Positions 27,837 through 37,674 of a stretch of DNA of 64,000 nucleotides are shown here, one piece after another. The first letter of the stretch is position 1. Each line of letters starts with the position of its first letter. The notes under the pieces were generated by a model. The model had not been told where the DNA came from. It worked only from the letters and a program-made list of their open reading frames with translations, and ran no database searches. The stretch is from contig NZ_CP082326.1 in the NCBI RefSeq assembly GCF_019884785.1, positions 2,101,355-2,165,354 of the forward strand. The letters are read 5' to 3'. This DNA comes from Crassaminicella profunda (GTDB taxonomy: Bacteria > Bacillota > Clostridia > Peptostreptococcales > Thermotaleaceae). The translations under genes and the position numbers were made by a program.

Positions 27837-27868
27837 TACAAAAAGAAAAGCCATTTTTATTGGCTTTT
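27837..27868 (-). terminator. Intrinsic terminator after a possible small gene
   Basis: AAAAGCCA/TGGCTTTT with a 7-nt loop; the minus strand continues CTTTTTG. It begins at the stop codon of the frame at 27857-28015, which suggests something is transcribed across this otherwise gene-free 428-bp spacer. Confidence 0.75.
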
Positions 27869-28015
27869 ATGGTTTCTTATAGTATTCTTCAATGTCTCTA
27901 TATATGAATTTACTAGCCTATAATTATTTGATAGATCATGTGTTTCTTCTAAAGTATTCACATCTTCAAGGGTATAAGAAGCATCTTTATTATTCGAAAG
28001 ATTTCTTTCTTTTAT
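27857..28015 (-). CDS. Possible small protein with an unusual start codon
   Basis: A 52-codon open frame bounded by an upstream stop. It reads KERNLSNNKDASYTLEDV and on to NSYIETLKNTIRNHKSQ. An excellent AAGGAGGGG lies upstream and a terminator sits at its stop, the marks of a real gene. No ATG, GTG or TTG follows the ribosome binding site: 8 nt downstream stands ATA (28013-28015). A GTG further in would leave only about 33 residues. Either a rare ATA start is used, the start has been lost, or the frame is fortuitous. No family recognised. Confidence 0.35.
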   Translation of the reverse strand: MKERNLSNNKDASYTLEDVNTLEETHDLSNNYRLVNSYIETLKNTIRNHKSQ

Positions 28016-28097
28016 ATCGATCCCCTCCTTTTACTACTATTTTACGCATAACAAAGAATTTTCATACTTTTCCTTATACTATAAAAGATCATATTCT

Positions 28098-28553
28098 CTA
28101 TAAATAAAAAATCATTTTTTCATAGTTACCATGACTTTCTATTTCTTTTTCAAATCCTAATTTTCTCCAAAACTTTATTGCTCTAGGCTTTGTAGCTGAT
28201 AAACGTATTGTTTTAACTCCCTCTAACGCTTTTACTCTTTTCAAAAATTTTTTCCAAATCTTTGTGCCTATTCCTAACCCAGTGGGATCTACCCTGATAT
28301 AAAAAACTTTTAGTAAATTTATATTTCTAATCCCCTCTATTTTTTGAGCTAATCCTTCATCTTTTTCATGTTCACATCCGAAAGTAAAAACCAATCCTTT
28401 TTCTGTATTACTTACATATACAGTATACGCCTCTTGATCCATATTCTTTATGGTTCGAAGCATTGGATTAAACCCTATAATTTTTTCAAAATCATTATTT
28501 AAATACTCACATAAAAACTTTAGTATCATTTCATTTTCTGTAGGTTCTTTCAA
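28098..28553 (-). CDS. GNAT family N-acetyltransferase
   Basis: A 151-residue GNAT. Motif A is seen as FYIRVDPTGLGIGTKIWKKF (acetyl-CoA pyrophosphate loop GLGIGT), and the C-terminal KPRAIKFWRKLGFEKE is the usual strand-helix end. The substrate is unknown. The start is uncertain: TTG 28553 has only a distant AGGGG, and ATG 28529 is the next choice. It is a single gene. Confidence 0.8.
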   Translation of the reverse strand: MKEPTENEMILKFLCEYLNNDFEKIIGFNPMLRTIKNMDQEAYTVYVSNTEKGLVFTFGCEHEKDEGLAQKIEGIRNINLLKVFYIRVDPTGLGIGTKIWKKFLKRVKALEGVKTIRLSATKPRAIKFWRKLGFEKEIESHGNYEKMIFYL

Positions 28554-28682
28554 TACCGAATTTTTTTCTATCCCCTTCTGACTATATATTATCCCCCCAT
28601 AGATTTATCCCCCCATTCTCATCTCTTAATTACCTCTATTATACCATTTTTGAATGAATTTTCAGAATGTTTGTTTTTCAAT

Positions 28683-28709
28683 AAAAAAAGAGCGCTCTTC
28701 TGCACTCTT
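28683..28709 (-). terminator. Intrinsic terminator of the gene pair 28725-30225
   Basis: AAGAGTGC/GCGCTCTT (one G-U pair) with a 6-nt loop, then T7 on the minus strand, 16 bp after the stop at 28725. Confidence 0.85.
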
Positions 28710-28724
28710 AAAAATTTCATATAT

Positions 28725-29171
28725 CTATTCTATACTGCTATCTTCCGATTCTATCATCTCTGAATAAATAAACCTATCAATAATAATCTCTTCTATATCA
28801 GGATTATTCTTTTTAAGTACTCCATAAACAAAACCAAATAAATCCTCTGATAAATGCTTATAATTTTTGTTAATATTCATAATCACATGAATCATTGGCT
28901 CACAGATATTTTCAAAGAATTTTTCTTTCATTTCTTCATTTGGAAGTTCTGTTTCTATGTATCCTCTCCATAAGGGTTGTTCCATCATCATTTTTTTATT
29001 GTTTTCTGGAGATATATAATGAATATACACATCACAAATACCCTCTTCCTTTTTCGTATTACTAAAAATCCATGCTTGAGAAGTATCTGTAATAAACTGT
29101 GCATTCATATTTACAGATATTCCTTTCATACTCGTAATATTTTGCTTAGAAATATTTAAAAATTTTAACAT
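28725..29171 (-). CDS. Uncharacterised protein of about 150 residues
   Basis: A 148-residue soluble protein, acidic at the C-terminus (SEMIESEDSSIE), with alternating beta-rich (DVYIHYISPENNKKMMMEQ) and helical (MKEKFFENICEPMIHVIMNI) parts. I recognise no domain or catalytic motif. AGGAGG precedes ATG 29171. It is 13 bp downstream of the nucleoid-associated protein gene and almost certainly co-transcribed with it, so a role with that protein is possible. Confidence 0.75.
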   Translation of the reverse strand: MLKFLNISKQNITSMKGISVNMNAQFITDTSQAWIFSNTKKEEGICDVYIHYISPENNKKMMMEQPLWRGYIETELPNEEMKEKFFENICEPMIHVIMNINKNYKHLSEDLFGFVYGVLKKNNPDIEEIIIDRFIYSEMIESEDSSIE

Positions 29172-29184
29172 TCCTTTCTCCTCC

Positions 29185-30225
29185 TTATCGTTCTTGAAAA
29201 CTTCTTACATTTTTTATCATGATATTGATAGTTCCATCTCCATTTTTATAGATTTCAAATTTCATTCGATCTTCAAAATCTTCATATTCCCCTTTGATCT
29301 CCATCCCTGTATCTGTTTTCATAACTCTTTTTTTCATTTTCTTCTCAACCCAAGACTTATCAATTTCAAAAGCTTCAAGTTTCAATCCTTCATTGTCCAT
29401 ATGACTTATAAAATTATCTTGTGCTTCTACATCATTGCCAAAAACATTTTGACTAAACTTTTCTACATCTACTTCTGCACAGTTTTTAAAAGAAGATATA
29501 ATTTCTTCTCGCACCTCTTGGGCTTTATCAATATCTTCCTTTAAATTTTTTCTTGTCCACTTCTCTGCAGCTCTTTTAAATAGCTTTGTCTTATCCCTAT
29601 TATCCACTAACACTTGGCAGTTTAAAAAATCCTGAACAAAGAATTGCGCAATTTCACCATCTTCATCTTTTCCATATACTTGCTTATCTAAAACAATCAT
29701 ATCATATTCATCATCTTCATCTATTTTTTTGATAAAAGCACATTTTTGAAGTCTTTGACCAAGTCCTGGAAGACCAATGCTTTGAGGAATAATAGATACT
29801 TTTAATTGGTCATCAACAAATTCAATATTATGGATAAAAGATTTTTTATAATCTAATTTTAATACACCAATATAATCTTGATCCCCTGCTGTATATAAGC
29901 ATATTACTAGATCTGACGAAGAAATGTTGTTATTTTTCTTCATGGCTTTAAATAATTGTTCTGCAATAGCCTTTGAAGATTCTACAAAAGTTTCTTCATT
30001 TTGAAATATATTGTTACTTGCATCTTTTACAACACTTAATCCTCCACGAAATTTCCCTTTTCTATTTTCTTCATCCTGTAAAGATTTGATAATATGTTTT
30101 TCTAAAAATTCATGAATATCTTCATTGATTTCCTGTTCAAAATCTGTAAGTATAGGAGCATCTCCATTTCTATCTAATACATGAATAATTGCCTTTTTTA
30201 TCATGACAGCATCTGTATTTCTCAT
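29185..30225 (-). CDS. Nucleoid-associated protein, NA37/YejK family
   Basis: A 346-residue member of the NA37 (YejK/NdpA-like) family. It begins with MIKKAIIHVLDRNGDAPILTD, matching the family's conserved N-terminus, and continues with DLVICLYTAGDQDYIGVLKL, LDYKKSFIHN and a helical C-terminal half ending in a beta tail. Family members bind the nucleoid; their precise task is unclear. AGGAGAG precedes ATG 30225. First gene of a two-gene unit. Confidence 0.85.
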   Translation of the reverse strand: MRNTDAVMIKKAIIHVLDRNGDAPILTDFEQEINEDIHEFLEKHIIKSLQDEENRKGKFRGGLSVVKDASNNIFQNEETFVESSKAIAEQLFKAMKKNNNISSSDLVICLYTAGDQDYIGVLKLDYKKSFIHNIEFVDDQLKVSIIPQSIGLPGLGQRLQKCAFIKKIDEDDEYDMIVLDKQVYGKDEDGEIAQFFVQDFLNCQVLVDNRDKTKLFKRAAEKWTRKNLKEDIDKAQEVREEIISSFKNCAEVDVEKFSQNVFGNDVEAQDNFISHMDNEGLKLEAFEIDKSWVEKKMKKRVMKTDTGMEIKGEYEDFEDRMKFEIYKNGDGTINIMIKNVRSFQER

Positions 30226-30301
30226 AATTTCTCTCCTCTGGTTATAATAATAAGCATCAACTTTTATTATACTATAGTTGCCTTTACCTTGAAAGATATA
30301 A

Positions 30302-31363
30302 TCATTTTAACCAATCTGGTTTTTCTCTTATAATAGGACGAATACCGTGCTTTTTATTATATTCTTTTAATATTTTTTCTCGTACTGAAGGCTTCCCTAT
30401 ATTTTCTATTAATTCTTTAGGAATCTCATCACTAAAAGGACAGTTTGCAAGACAAATACCACAATCTGTTCCTAATGCCCTCCATCTTCTATAACATTCT
30501 TCCGATTGAATCTGCCAACGTTTCGTCCCTTCTATCTCTTTTTTTTCTCCAGAAGGGATTGCTTTTCCAGGACAAGTTCTTACACATCTATTACATACAG
30601 AACAAAATTCTTCTAAACCAAATTCATCCCTTTCATCACAAATGAGGGGTAAATCTGTGGTCACTACACCTAACCTTACTCTAGATCCAAACTCTTTTGT
30701 AACTAAAAGACCACTTCGTCCAATATCACCCAGTCCCGCATCTCTTGCCACAAGAGGAAGCACCGTTAGATAATTTCCATCCATATGATTTCTTGCATCA
30801 TATCCTAACTCACGAATATAATAAGATAAAACCATTCCAATAATAGCTGCTTGTATATATCCTTTTGTAACCGCTACAGACTCAGCAATCTGTGGTGCTC
30901 GAAAGATCATTTCTTTCTCCATCTCAACAGCAAAAACAATTCCATATTTGTGGTAATTCTCTATTTTTTGTCCATAATCTTTTGTTTCTCTTCCTCTATG
31001 AGAATAATAATGATATTCTTTCATTTCAGTAATGCCTACTAGTTGAGCATTATAATACTTAGAAAGGCTCTTTAATTTTTTTGTCATCGTTACTGGATCA
31101 ATTTCATCTACTTTCTTATTATTAATTTCTCCTTCTGATAATTTTTTTATATCTCCTAAGAATCTAAAACAAGCATCCATAATAGGAGAATTAATAGGGT
31201 CATAAGTAGCTGTTCCTTCTCCACCTATATTAGGCATATCCCTTAATACATCATCTATTTCTTTTTTATTAGGGTTTCTTTCATAATAATCCCTATATTC
31301 TTTTGTTCCTTTTTTATAATTCATCCGAGAAAACATGACGTCTCTTTCGTCAATTCTTTTCAT
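30302..31363 (-). CDS. Reductive dehalogenase-like / QueG-like iron-sulfur protein
   Basis: A 353-residue soluble protein with a reductive-dehalogenase-type fold. Near the C-terminus are two ferredoxin-like motifs: CSVCNRCVRTCP and, further on, CYRRW with CGICLANCPF. The preceding region (GYIQAAIIGMVLSYYIRELG, ARDAGLGDIGRSGLLVT) is the cobalamin-binding-type core shared with QueG and RdhA. There is no twin-arginine signal and no RdhB anchor gene, so a respiratory role is unlikely; a cytosolic corrinoid reductase fits better. ATG 31363 has GGAGG 8 nt upstream. The substrate is unknown. Confidence 0.82.
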   Translation of the reverse strand: MKRIDERDVMFSRMNYKKGTKEYRDYYERNPNKKEIDDVLRDMPNIGGEGTATYDPINSPIMDACFRFLGDIKKLSEGEINNKKVDEIDPVTMTKKLKSLSKYYNAQLVGITEMKEYHYYSHRGRETKDYGQKIENYHKYGIVFAVEMEKEMIFRAPQIAESVAVTKGYIQAAIIGMVLSYYIRELGYDARNHMDGNYLTVLPLVARDAGLGDIGRSGLLVTKEFGSRVRLGVVTTDLPLICDERDEFGLEEFCSVCNRCVRTCPGKAIPSGEKKEIEGTKRWQIQSEECYRRWRALGTDCGICLANCPFSDEIPKELIENIGKPSVREKILKEYNKKHGIRPIIREKPDWLK

Positions 31364-31439
31364 TCTTTTTCCCTCCAATTTTTCTTTATCTTGATCTCAC
31401 AGCCCCCATGATTCTTTGTATAAGAAATAATCTATATTA

Positions 31440-31468
31440 TTACAAATTTCTTTATTTTGCGATATAAT
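31440..31468 (+). promoter_or_regulatory. Possible promoter of the three-gene nucleotide operon
   Basis: A perfect -10 TATAAT (31463-31468) with TTACAA (31440-31445) 17 bp upstream as a poor -35, 36 bp before the start codon. Confidence 0.55.
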
Positions 31469-31504
31469 ATTCGTAGTAATCAATGTAATTTTAAGGAGGC
31501 TTCT

Positions 31505-34500
31505 ATGGAAAACTCGTCAGTAATGCAATTATATGATAAAATTTCTATCAAATTATTAGATCTTAAATGGTTAGAAAAATTATCATTAGATAGAGTATTC
31601 ATCAAAAAACACCTTACAGACTCTTCTTTTTTAGAAAATCTAAAGAGTATATTAAATGATCAGAACTATAGCTGTAGTGCTGTTTTAAATTTATGTAAAA
31701 ATATACTTAACGAATTATCAAAAAATCATATTCCTAAAGATTGGCTTTTTTATATCTATCAATTTACCCTACAAAAGTCCTTTCCTCATGCAGTAGAAAT
31801 CACCCTTAAAAAGGAGCTTGATTCTTCATGCTATTTATATTTAGAAATTTTAAGAATCATGTCAGAGTTTCAAAAATTTGCAAATGATGCTACTTTGCAA
31901 AGCCAATACCCTTTGATTTTTTTGACAGAAGAAGAAATCAATGATCTTGAAGATTCTGCAGAATATAAACAATTCTTAACTGCATTTCAAGATAATTATG
32001 TTTATGAAATGATGAAATTAAATCATGAAGTAGCAGGGTACAATACCATTGATCATATATGTGGTGTACATTATCTAGCCCTTTTTATTGCACGTCAACT
32101 AAAATTACGCGGTCTCCCTATAGATTTAGGAAGAGTCTCTGGTGCTACAGCAGGCCATGATATTGGTAAATATGGTTGCACTAAGGATGAACAACATAGA
32201 GTGCCTTACCTTCATTATTATTATACAGATTTATGGTTCTCAAACCAACAGATTGTTTATATTCGTCATATTGCCCTAAATCATTCTGTATGGGATTTAG
32301 AACTGGAAAATCTATCACTAGAATCTCTTATATTAATTTATGCTGATTTCCGTGTTAAAAACCACCTCGACGACACAGGGAAATTCTCTATGCACATATT
32401 TAGTCTTTCAGAAAGTTTCAAAGTCATCTTAGAAAAGCTTGACAATGTTAATGTAGAAAAAGAAAAAAGATATCGCCGTGTATATGCAAAATTGAAAGAT
32501 TTTGAGGATTACATGCTTTATTTGGGTATAAATGTAAATGCAGTTCCTGAGCTAGTAGTCTCTCCAATTGAAAATAAAGAAAAAAAAGCTCATTATGCTT
32601 TGATGAAGGGAAAAGAAATTATTGATCATGTAAAATACCTTTCCATTAATCATAATATCAACCTTATGTATTTACTTCGTAACGAATACGCTCTTGATGC
32701 TATATTACAATTAGCACGCAGTGAAAAAAACTGGACAAATCTTCGTGAATATCTACGAATTTTCGAAGAATATTCTACTTATTTAACACAAAAACAAAAG
32801 CTCATTACTTTAAACTTTTTATATGAAAATTTACTTCATCCAGAAGATGATATAAGAAAACACTGTGCAGAACTCATTGGTGCTTTAATTGCTATGTTTG
32901 ATGAAGTTTATCGAAAGGAAGTTCCAGAAAATGTAACTTTGGTTTCTCCAGATATAACCAGTCTTGAATTATTAGAAAAATATTTAAAGCTTTTTATTTT
33001 TCCTGGCCATAAAATCATTCCAAAGCATCGCAAATGGATTGGTTATAGTCTTAGTACTATGGTTGCCTCTTTATTTAAGCACAGCAAAAAAAAGCATAGT
33101 AATATATTTCTTCCACAAGCAGATGCTTATACCAACCTGCTTTTAACCTATTATCCTAAAGTACCTTACGAAAATCAGGATATTTCTTTTTATCTTCTTG
33201 AAGCATTAAAATATATTCCAATGATTCATGATTCTATACGATTTACAAATTTTTTTGAATTCCTTTTTAAAATGCTAAAAGATAAAAATGAGTCTTTGAG
33301 AATTGCTGCTTTAGAAACCACTTATAAATTAATCTCTCATATTTGTAGCAATCATGAATTAATAGATAAACTTTCGTCAATCCTTACTAATGAGCCATTT
33401 TTATCAGACTGTACAACAGAAAATTTCTTAAAGATAAAAATTGCAAGCAGTTTAAATAGGCCCTTACTTATGCAATATGCCTCTTCCTTCGAAATAGATA
33501 AAAGTAAAATAACTTCCATGTTTCTAAGTAACTTAAAGACTGCTACAGAACATATTATCAAAAAAGTTCAAATAGAAGTATTATTAGAACAAGCCCTTAG
33601 CAATCCTAAAAATCATGGGCTCCAAACAGCCCTTCATTTTTGTAATCTGCTAAAAATCAGTGCATCTGATGGAATCAAAACTCGTGCTGGTGGAGCTATT
33701 TTAGAAATCGCCCATTATTTATCCTTTGAACAAAGAAACGAAGTAGCAGTTGAGCTATTAAGCGCCCTTGAATTAGATGGATATCAGTTTACAGAGTACA
33801 TTCCTCCATTTTTAGGTCAATTGATCTTAATGCTTCAGCCAGTAGAATTAGATGAATTGATTGATGATTTAATTGAAAAAATCAAACAATCTAGTGCAAT
33901 TCTTAGCTCATTGCTTTTAAAAACCCTTGGTATTGCTATTGCCAATTATCCAAAATATGCACTCCTCTTTCATGAGGATGAAGAAGCTTTTAAGAATCGC
34001 CTTATGAAAATGCTTGGTATTTTGTTAAATGGTCTTGTACATTATAATTCTAGAGTAAAACAAGTAGCTTTTTCTGTTATTGGTAAAGAAATATTTGGAT
34101 CAAACTACCTAAGCTTTTCTGAAAAGAATAACATTTTTCAATTGATTGCTAAAAAAATTCTTACCTTGTTAACAAATAACAAAGAAGAAACATTATTGTT
34201 TTTAGGCAATGCAGCAGCGCTACATCATATATATAGGTTTATTTCTGACTATATATTCTTTAAGGGAGATTATGATCTTCCAGTACCTGAAAAAATCGCA
34301 TTTTTCCCAGGTACTTTCGATCCATTTTCTTTAAGTCATAAACAAATTGCAAAATCCGTAAGAAATCTTGGATTTGAGGTATATCTTGCTATTGATGAAT
34401 TTTCATGGTCAAAACAAACACTGCCTCATTTACTTCGTAAAAATATTGTTAATATGTCTATTGCAGACGAACTAAATATTTATCTATATCCAGAAGATTT

Positions 34501-36421
34501 CCCTACCAATATTGGAAATCACAAGGATCTAGAAGAGTTAAAAAAGAATTTTCCTTATTCTGAAATACATGTTGTTGTGGGAAGTGATGTAATCTTAAAT
34601 GCTACAAGCTACCAAAAACCAAAGGAGATAGGTTCTATCCATACTTTCCCCCACATTATATTTGAAAGAAATGGTTCTTTCCCTATTAAAAAGGATACCC
34701 TTTCCCTTACTTCAGCTATGAAAAAAATTGAAGGGAAAGTTAGCATTTTATCCCTTCCATCACAATATGATGAAATTAGTTCTATTCAACTACGTAGCTA
34801 TATAGATGACAATCGGGATATTTCAAGTATTGTTGATCCTCTAGCACAAAAATATATTTATGAAAATGGTTTTTATCGCAGAGAACCTCAATACAAAACC
34901 CTTATACAAGGTATGTCTATAAAAATTGATTTTGTTCGTCATGTAAACCTAGATCTAATTAACCAATTATCTGCTACCTTTTATAAGGGTGAAGGCTTAC
35001 ATGAAAAATTTATTCAATTTTTCAAAAAGCCTTCTTCTAAATTGTTAATCATAAGAGATATGAATAATCATGGAAAAATCATAGGATTTTCTGCTCATCA
35101 TCGAGTAAGACTAAACAATCTATTCCACGATTTAGAGGACAGTAGTGTTTCTGAATATATTCGAAAACATTCTCAAGGAAGAATTGTCATCATCGATGGT
35201 ATCTTTGCACTTCCTTCAAAAGAAAAAGAAAGAATCGAACAAATTTTACTTACAGAAACATTATCCTTTTGCTTATCTAAGGATTATGAATATGCCGTAT
35301 TTCATAATATGTTAAAGGAGTATCCCTCTTTTTCCTTAGAAAAAATATTGAAAATACAAGGTTTCCAAAAGCTTTCTTTTAGCCGTGAGAAAAATCCTGT
35401 TTTTGTTGTAAATATGAGTTCTCCTTGTACATTAAATCTAGATATGGAAACAATTATTAAAGAGCCATTTAAAAGCAATGAAAAAGTACTAGAAATCATC
35501 CTTAAGTCAAGAAGAAAGCTTCAAAAAACTATTACAAAGCTCTACCCTGGAAATCTTATTTTATCCTTTGATAGAGATGTACTTTATGAAACCCTTGTGA
35601 AAAAAATTTGTGAAGAAAACAATGTACCAATGCTCCCCCTAACACCTCGTAAGTTAGGGCCTAATATGTGTGTACCCTTTGGTACAATACTCAATAGAAC
35701 CATTATTCCAAACACAGTGAGCAAATCTTTACACACCGAAAAACTGTTTTTACCTCATATGAAGGATTTTTTAATAGGACCGTTTCCACATTATACAGAT
35801 CTTAAAACACAAATTAAAATGCTTCGTTCTTTTGATAGACCCATTATTCTAGTAGATGATATTCTTCATAAAGGCTACCGTAATAATGTAATTCATCCAC
35901 TCCTTCATAAAGCAGATATTCAAGTTAAAAAGACAATTGTAGGAATCCTCTCAGCCAGAGGAAAAGAGTTAATGGACAGACAAGGAAGGCAAGTAGATAG
36001 TGCTTACTATATTCCAAAATTGAAAGCATGGTTTAATGAGAATGCCATGTATCCATTTTTTGGAGGAGATACGGTATGGCGTGGTCGTACTCCTCAACGA
36101 AACTTAGTACCATCAATAAATTTAATACTTCCATACACTTCTCCTACATTTATTAAGGATGCTCCAAAAAATTCACAGTATGAACTTTCAAAAATTTGTA
36201 TCCAAAATGCAATAGATATTTCTACAGTTATTGAAAATGAATACCACAATCTCCATGAAAGAAAATTAACGCTCGCATCCTTAGGGGAAGTATTTATATC
36301 TCCACGCTGTCCCGACCATGGTAAAAATATGCAGTATGATTTAAACTTTGGACCCTCTCATTATTTACAAAATGATTTAGAACAGCTGAGTCGTCTTGAA
36401 AAAATTATACTAAATGAATAA
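31505..36421 (+). CDS. Giant HD - helical - NadD-like - GNAT-like - phosphoribosyltransferase protein
   Basis: A cytoplasmic 1638-residue protein with no signal or membrane helix. From the N-terminus: an HD domain (metal set H184, H218-D219, D281; GATAGHDIGKYG); a long helical region, HEAT-like, about 370-920; a nucleotidylyltransferase like NadD (about 925-1120) with FFPGTFDPFSLSH (936-945; the first His of HxGH is Ser, the second kept), VVVGSDV and ISSIQLRS; a GNAT-like segment (about 1130-1300); and a type I phosphoribosyltransferase (about 1370-1560) with the PRPP loop IILVDDILHKGYR (D1451, D1452). AGGAGG sits 5 nt before ATG 31505; a TTG at 31457 lies upstream of the -10. HD, NadD and PRTase all handle nucleotides or PRPP, so a pyridine- or related nucleotide pathway is inferred. 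The real substrate is unknown. Confidence 0.85.
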   Translation: MENSSVMQLYDKISIKLLDLKWLEKLSLDRVFIKKHLTDSSFLENLKSILNDQNYSCSAVLNLCKNILNELSKNHIPKDWLFYIYQFTLQKSFPHAVEITLKKELDSSCYLYLEILRIMSEFQKFANDATLQSQYPLIFLTEEEINDLEDSAEYKQFLTAFQDNYVYEMMKLNHEVAGYNTIDHICGVHYLALFIARQLKLRGLPIDLGRVSGATAGHDIGKYGCTKDEQHRVPYLHYYYTDLWFSNQQIVYIRHIALNHSVWDLELENLSLESLILIYADFRVKNHLDDTGKFSMHIFSLSESFKVILEKLDNVNVEKEKRYRRVYAKLKDFEDYMLYLGINVNAVPELVVSPIENKEKKAHYALMKGKEIIDHVKYLSINHNINLMYLLRNEYALDAILQLARSEKNWTNLREYLRIFEEYSTYLTQKQKLITLNFLYENLLHPEDDIRKHCAELIGALIAMFDEVYRKEVPENVTLVSPDITSLELLEKYLKLFIFPGHKIIPKHRKWIGYSLSTMVASLFKHSKKKHSNIFLPQADAYTNLLLTYYPKVPYENQDISFYLLEALKYIPMIHDSIRFTNFFEFLFKMLKDKNESLRIAALETTYKLISHICSNHELIDKLSSILTNEPFLSDCTTENFLKIKIASSLNRPLLMQYASSFEIDKSKITSMFLSNLKTATEHIIKKVQIEVLLEQALSNPKNHGLQTALHFCNLLKISASDGIKTRAGGAILEIAHYLSFEQRNEVAVELLSALELDGYQFTEYIPPFLGQLILMLQPVELDELIDDLIEKIKQSSAILSSLLLKTLGIAIANYPKYALLFHEDEEAFKNRLMKMLGILLNGLVHYNSRVKQVAFSVIGKEIFGSNYLSFSEKNNIFQLIAKKILTLLTNNKEETLLFLGNAAALHHIYRFISDYIFFKGDYDLPVPEKIAFFPGTFDPFSLSHKQIAKSVRNLGFEVYLAIDEFSWSKQTLPHLLRKNIVNMSIADELNIYLYPEDFPTNIGNHKDLEELKKNFPYSEIHVVVGSDVILNATSYQKPKEIGSIHTFPHIIFERNGSFPIKKDTLSLTSAMKKIEGKVSILSLPSQYDEISSIQLRSYIDDNRDISSIVDPLAQKYIYENGFYRREPQYKTLIQGMSIKIDFVRHVNLDLINQLSATFYKGEGLHEKFIQFFKKPSSKLLIIRDMNNHGKIIGFSAHHRVRLNNLFHDLEDSSVSEYIRKHSQGRIVIIDGIFALPSKEKERIEQILLTETLSFCLSKDYEYAVFHNMLKEYPSFSLEKILKIQGFQKLSFSREKNPVFVVNMSSPCTLNLDMETIIKEPFKSNEKVLEIILKSRRKLQKTITKLYPGNLILSFDRDVLYETLVKKICEENNVPMLPLTPRKLGPNMCVPFGTILNRTIIPNTVSKSLHTEKLFLPHMKDFLIGPFPHYTDLKTQIKMLRSFDRPIILVDDILHKGYRNNVIHPLLHKADIQVKKTIVGILSARGKELMDRQGRQVDSAYYIPKLKAWFNENAMYPFFGGDTVWRGRTPQRNLVPSINLILPYTSPTFIKDAPKNSQYELSKICIQNAIDISTVIENEYHNLHERKLTLASLGEVFISPRCPDHGKNMQYDLNFGPSHYLQNDLEQLSRLEKIILNE

Positions 36422-36432
36422 GGAGGAAGCTT

Positions 36433-37674
36433 ATGTTTTATTATGAATTAGAAAACAAAATATTCATCTCTCAAAAACAATATAAAACAATGAAAGAAGT
36501 CTCTGAAAACAAAGCAAAAGCAAGACAAGGAACTATTTATTTACTCCATGAAAAAAATCCTGAAATTTCTCGTAGAAGTTTTTCCGTAAAAGATCCATCC
36601 CTTGTATTTTTAGAAAGAGAGGGGATTGATCTTTTACAAAAATCAGAAATAAAAAAAACATTACCTGACTGGTTCATCTCCCGAATCCATGAAGGAAACG
36701 TTCAAGCAATTAACACAGCTTATCCAACTTGGAAAGATGCTTTAAATTATACTTTACCTAACAACTGGAAAATCCACATTGCTGGTATGGGAGATGTAGG
36801 AGGAACTCTTGTAACAGGTCTTCGTTTATTGGGAGGGGATAAAATTTCAGAAATCGGTATTTACGATAAAAATGAAAATCACACAAAACGTTGGGAACTA
36901 GAAATCAATCAAATTCTTTCCCCTTGTCCTGAAAAAAAACATCCTAAAATATGTATTCTCTCTGAAGATAAAATTTTTGATTGTGATTTATTTATCTTCT
37001 GTATTTCTGTAGGCGTTCCACCTATTGGAAAAGAAAAAAAAGATGTTCGAATTGCCCAATTTGAAGGAAACAAGAAAATCGTAAAAGCTTATGCAAAAAT
37101 GGCTCGAGAACAGAATTTTAAAGGAATTTTTGCAGTTGTTTCAGACCCAGTAGATTTATTATGTAAAACAGCTTTTTTAGAAAGCAATAAAAATGATGAT
37201 CATCATTATGACTTTAAAGGATTAGCTGCTGATCAAATAAGGGGGTATGGTCTTGGTGTCATGAATGCTCGTGCTGCTTATTATGCAAATAAAGATCCTT
37301 TGTTAAAACATTACTTAAAAGAAGGAAGAGCCTTTGGCCCTCATGGAGAAGGACTTATTATTGCTGATAGCATTCAAAACTATAATGAAGAATTGTCTAA
37401 ACAACTTACAGAAAAAGCTAAAACTGCAAATTTAAAGGTTCGATCTACTGGATTTAAACCCTATATTGCACCAGCTATATCTTCTGGAAGTCTGTCCATC
37501 CTTGCCACAATCATGGGAGATTGGCATTATAGTGCAACTTTCATGGGAGGTGTATTTATGGGTGCTAAAAATAGAAATACTCCTACGGGAATAGAAGTAG
37601 AAAAGTTAGATTTACCAAGCAGTCTAGTAAATGAATTAGAAAACACCTATAACCTTTTAAGGAGCTTCCTATGA
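36433..37674 (+). CDS. Lactate/malate dehydrogenase superfamily protein
   Basis: A 413-residue protein. After about 110 residues of unfamiliar N-terminal sequence comes a Rossmann domain with AGMGDVGGTLVTGLRLLGG, an acid at the end of strand 2 (EIGIYDKNE, as in NAD-binding forms), VVSDPVDLL (the NPVD motif of LDH/MDH), GYGLGVMNARAAYY, and FGPHGEGL, where the catalytic histidine is expected. It is therefore an NAD-dependent 2-hydroxyacid dehydrogenase homologue, although far from true LDH or MDH. It starts 11 bp after the giant gene (AAGGAGG) and overlaps the next gene by 4 bp. Confidence 0.85.
   Translation: MFYYELENKIFISQKQYKTMKEVSENKAKARQGTIYLLHEKNPEISRRSFSVKDPSLVFLEREGIDLLQKSEIKKTLPDWFISRIHEGNVQAINTAYPTWKDALNYTLPNNWKIHIAGMGDVGGTLVTGLRLLGGDKISEIGIYDKNENHTKRWELEINQILSPCPEKKHPKICILSEDKIFDCDLFIFCISVGVPPIGKEKKDVRIAQFEGNKKIVKAYAKMAREQNFKGIFAVVSDPVDLLCKTAFLESNKNDDHHYDFKGLAADQIRGYGLGVMNARAAYYANKDPLLKHYLKEGRAFGPHGEGLIIADSIQNYNEELSKQLTEKAKTANLKVRSTGFKPYIAPAISSGSLSILATIMGDWHYSATFMGGVFMGAKNRNTPTGIEVEKLDLPSSLVNELENTYNLLRSFL

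Noticed and set aside
27892-28107. Plus-strand frame of 71 codons
   Set aside because: No ribosome binding site and no recognisable domain; the opposite strand has a site and terminator.
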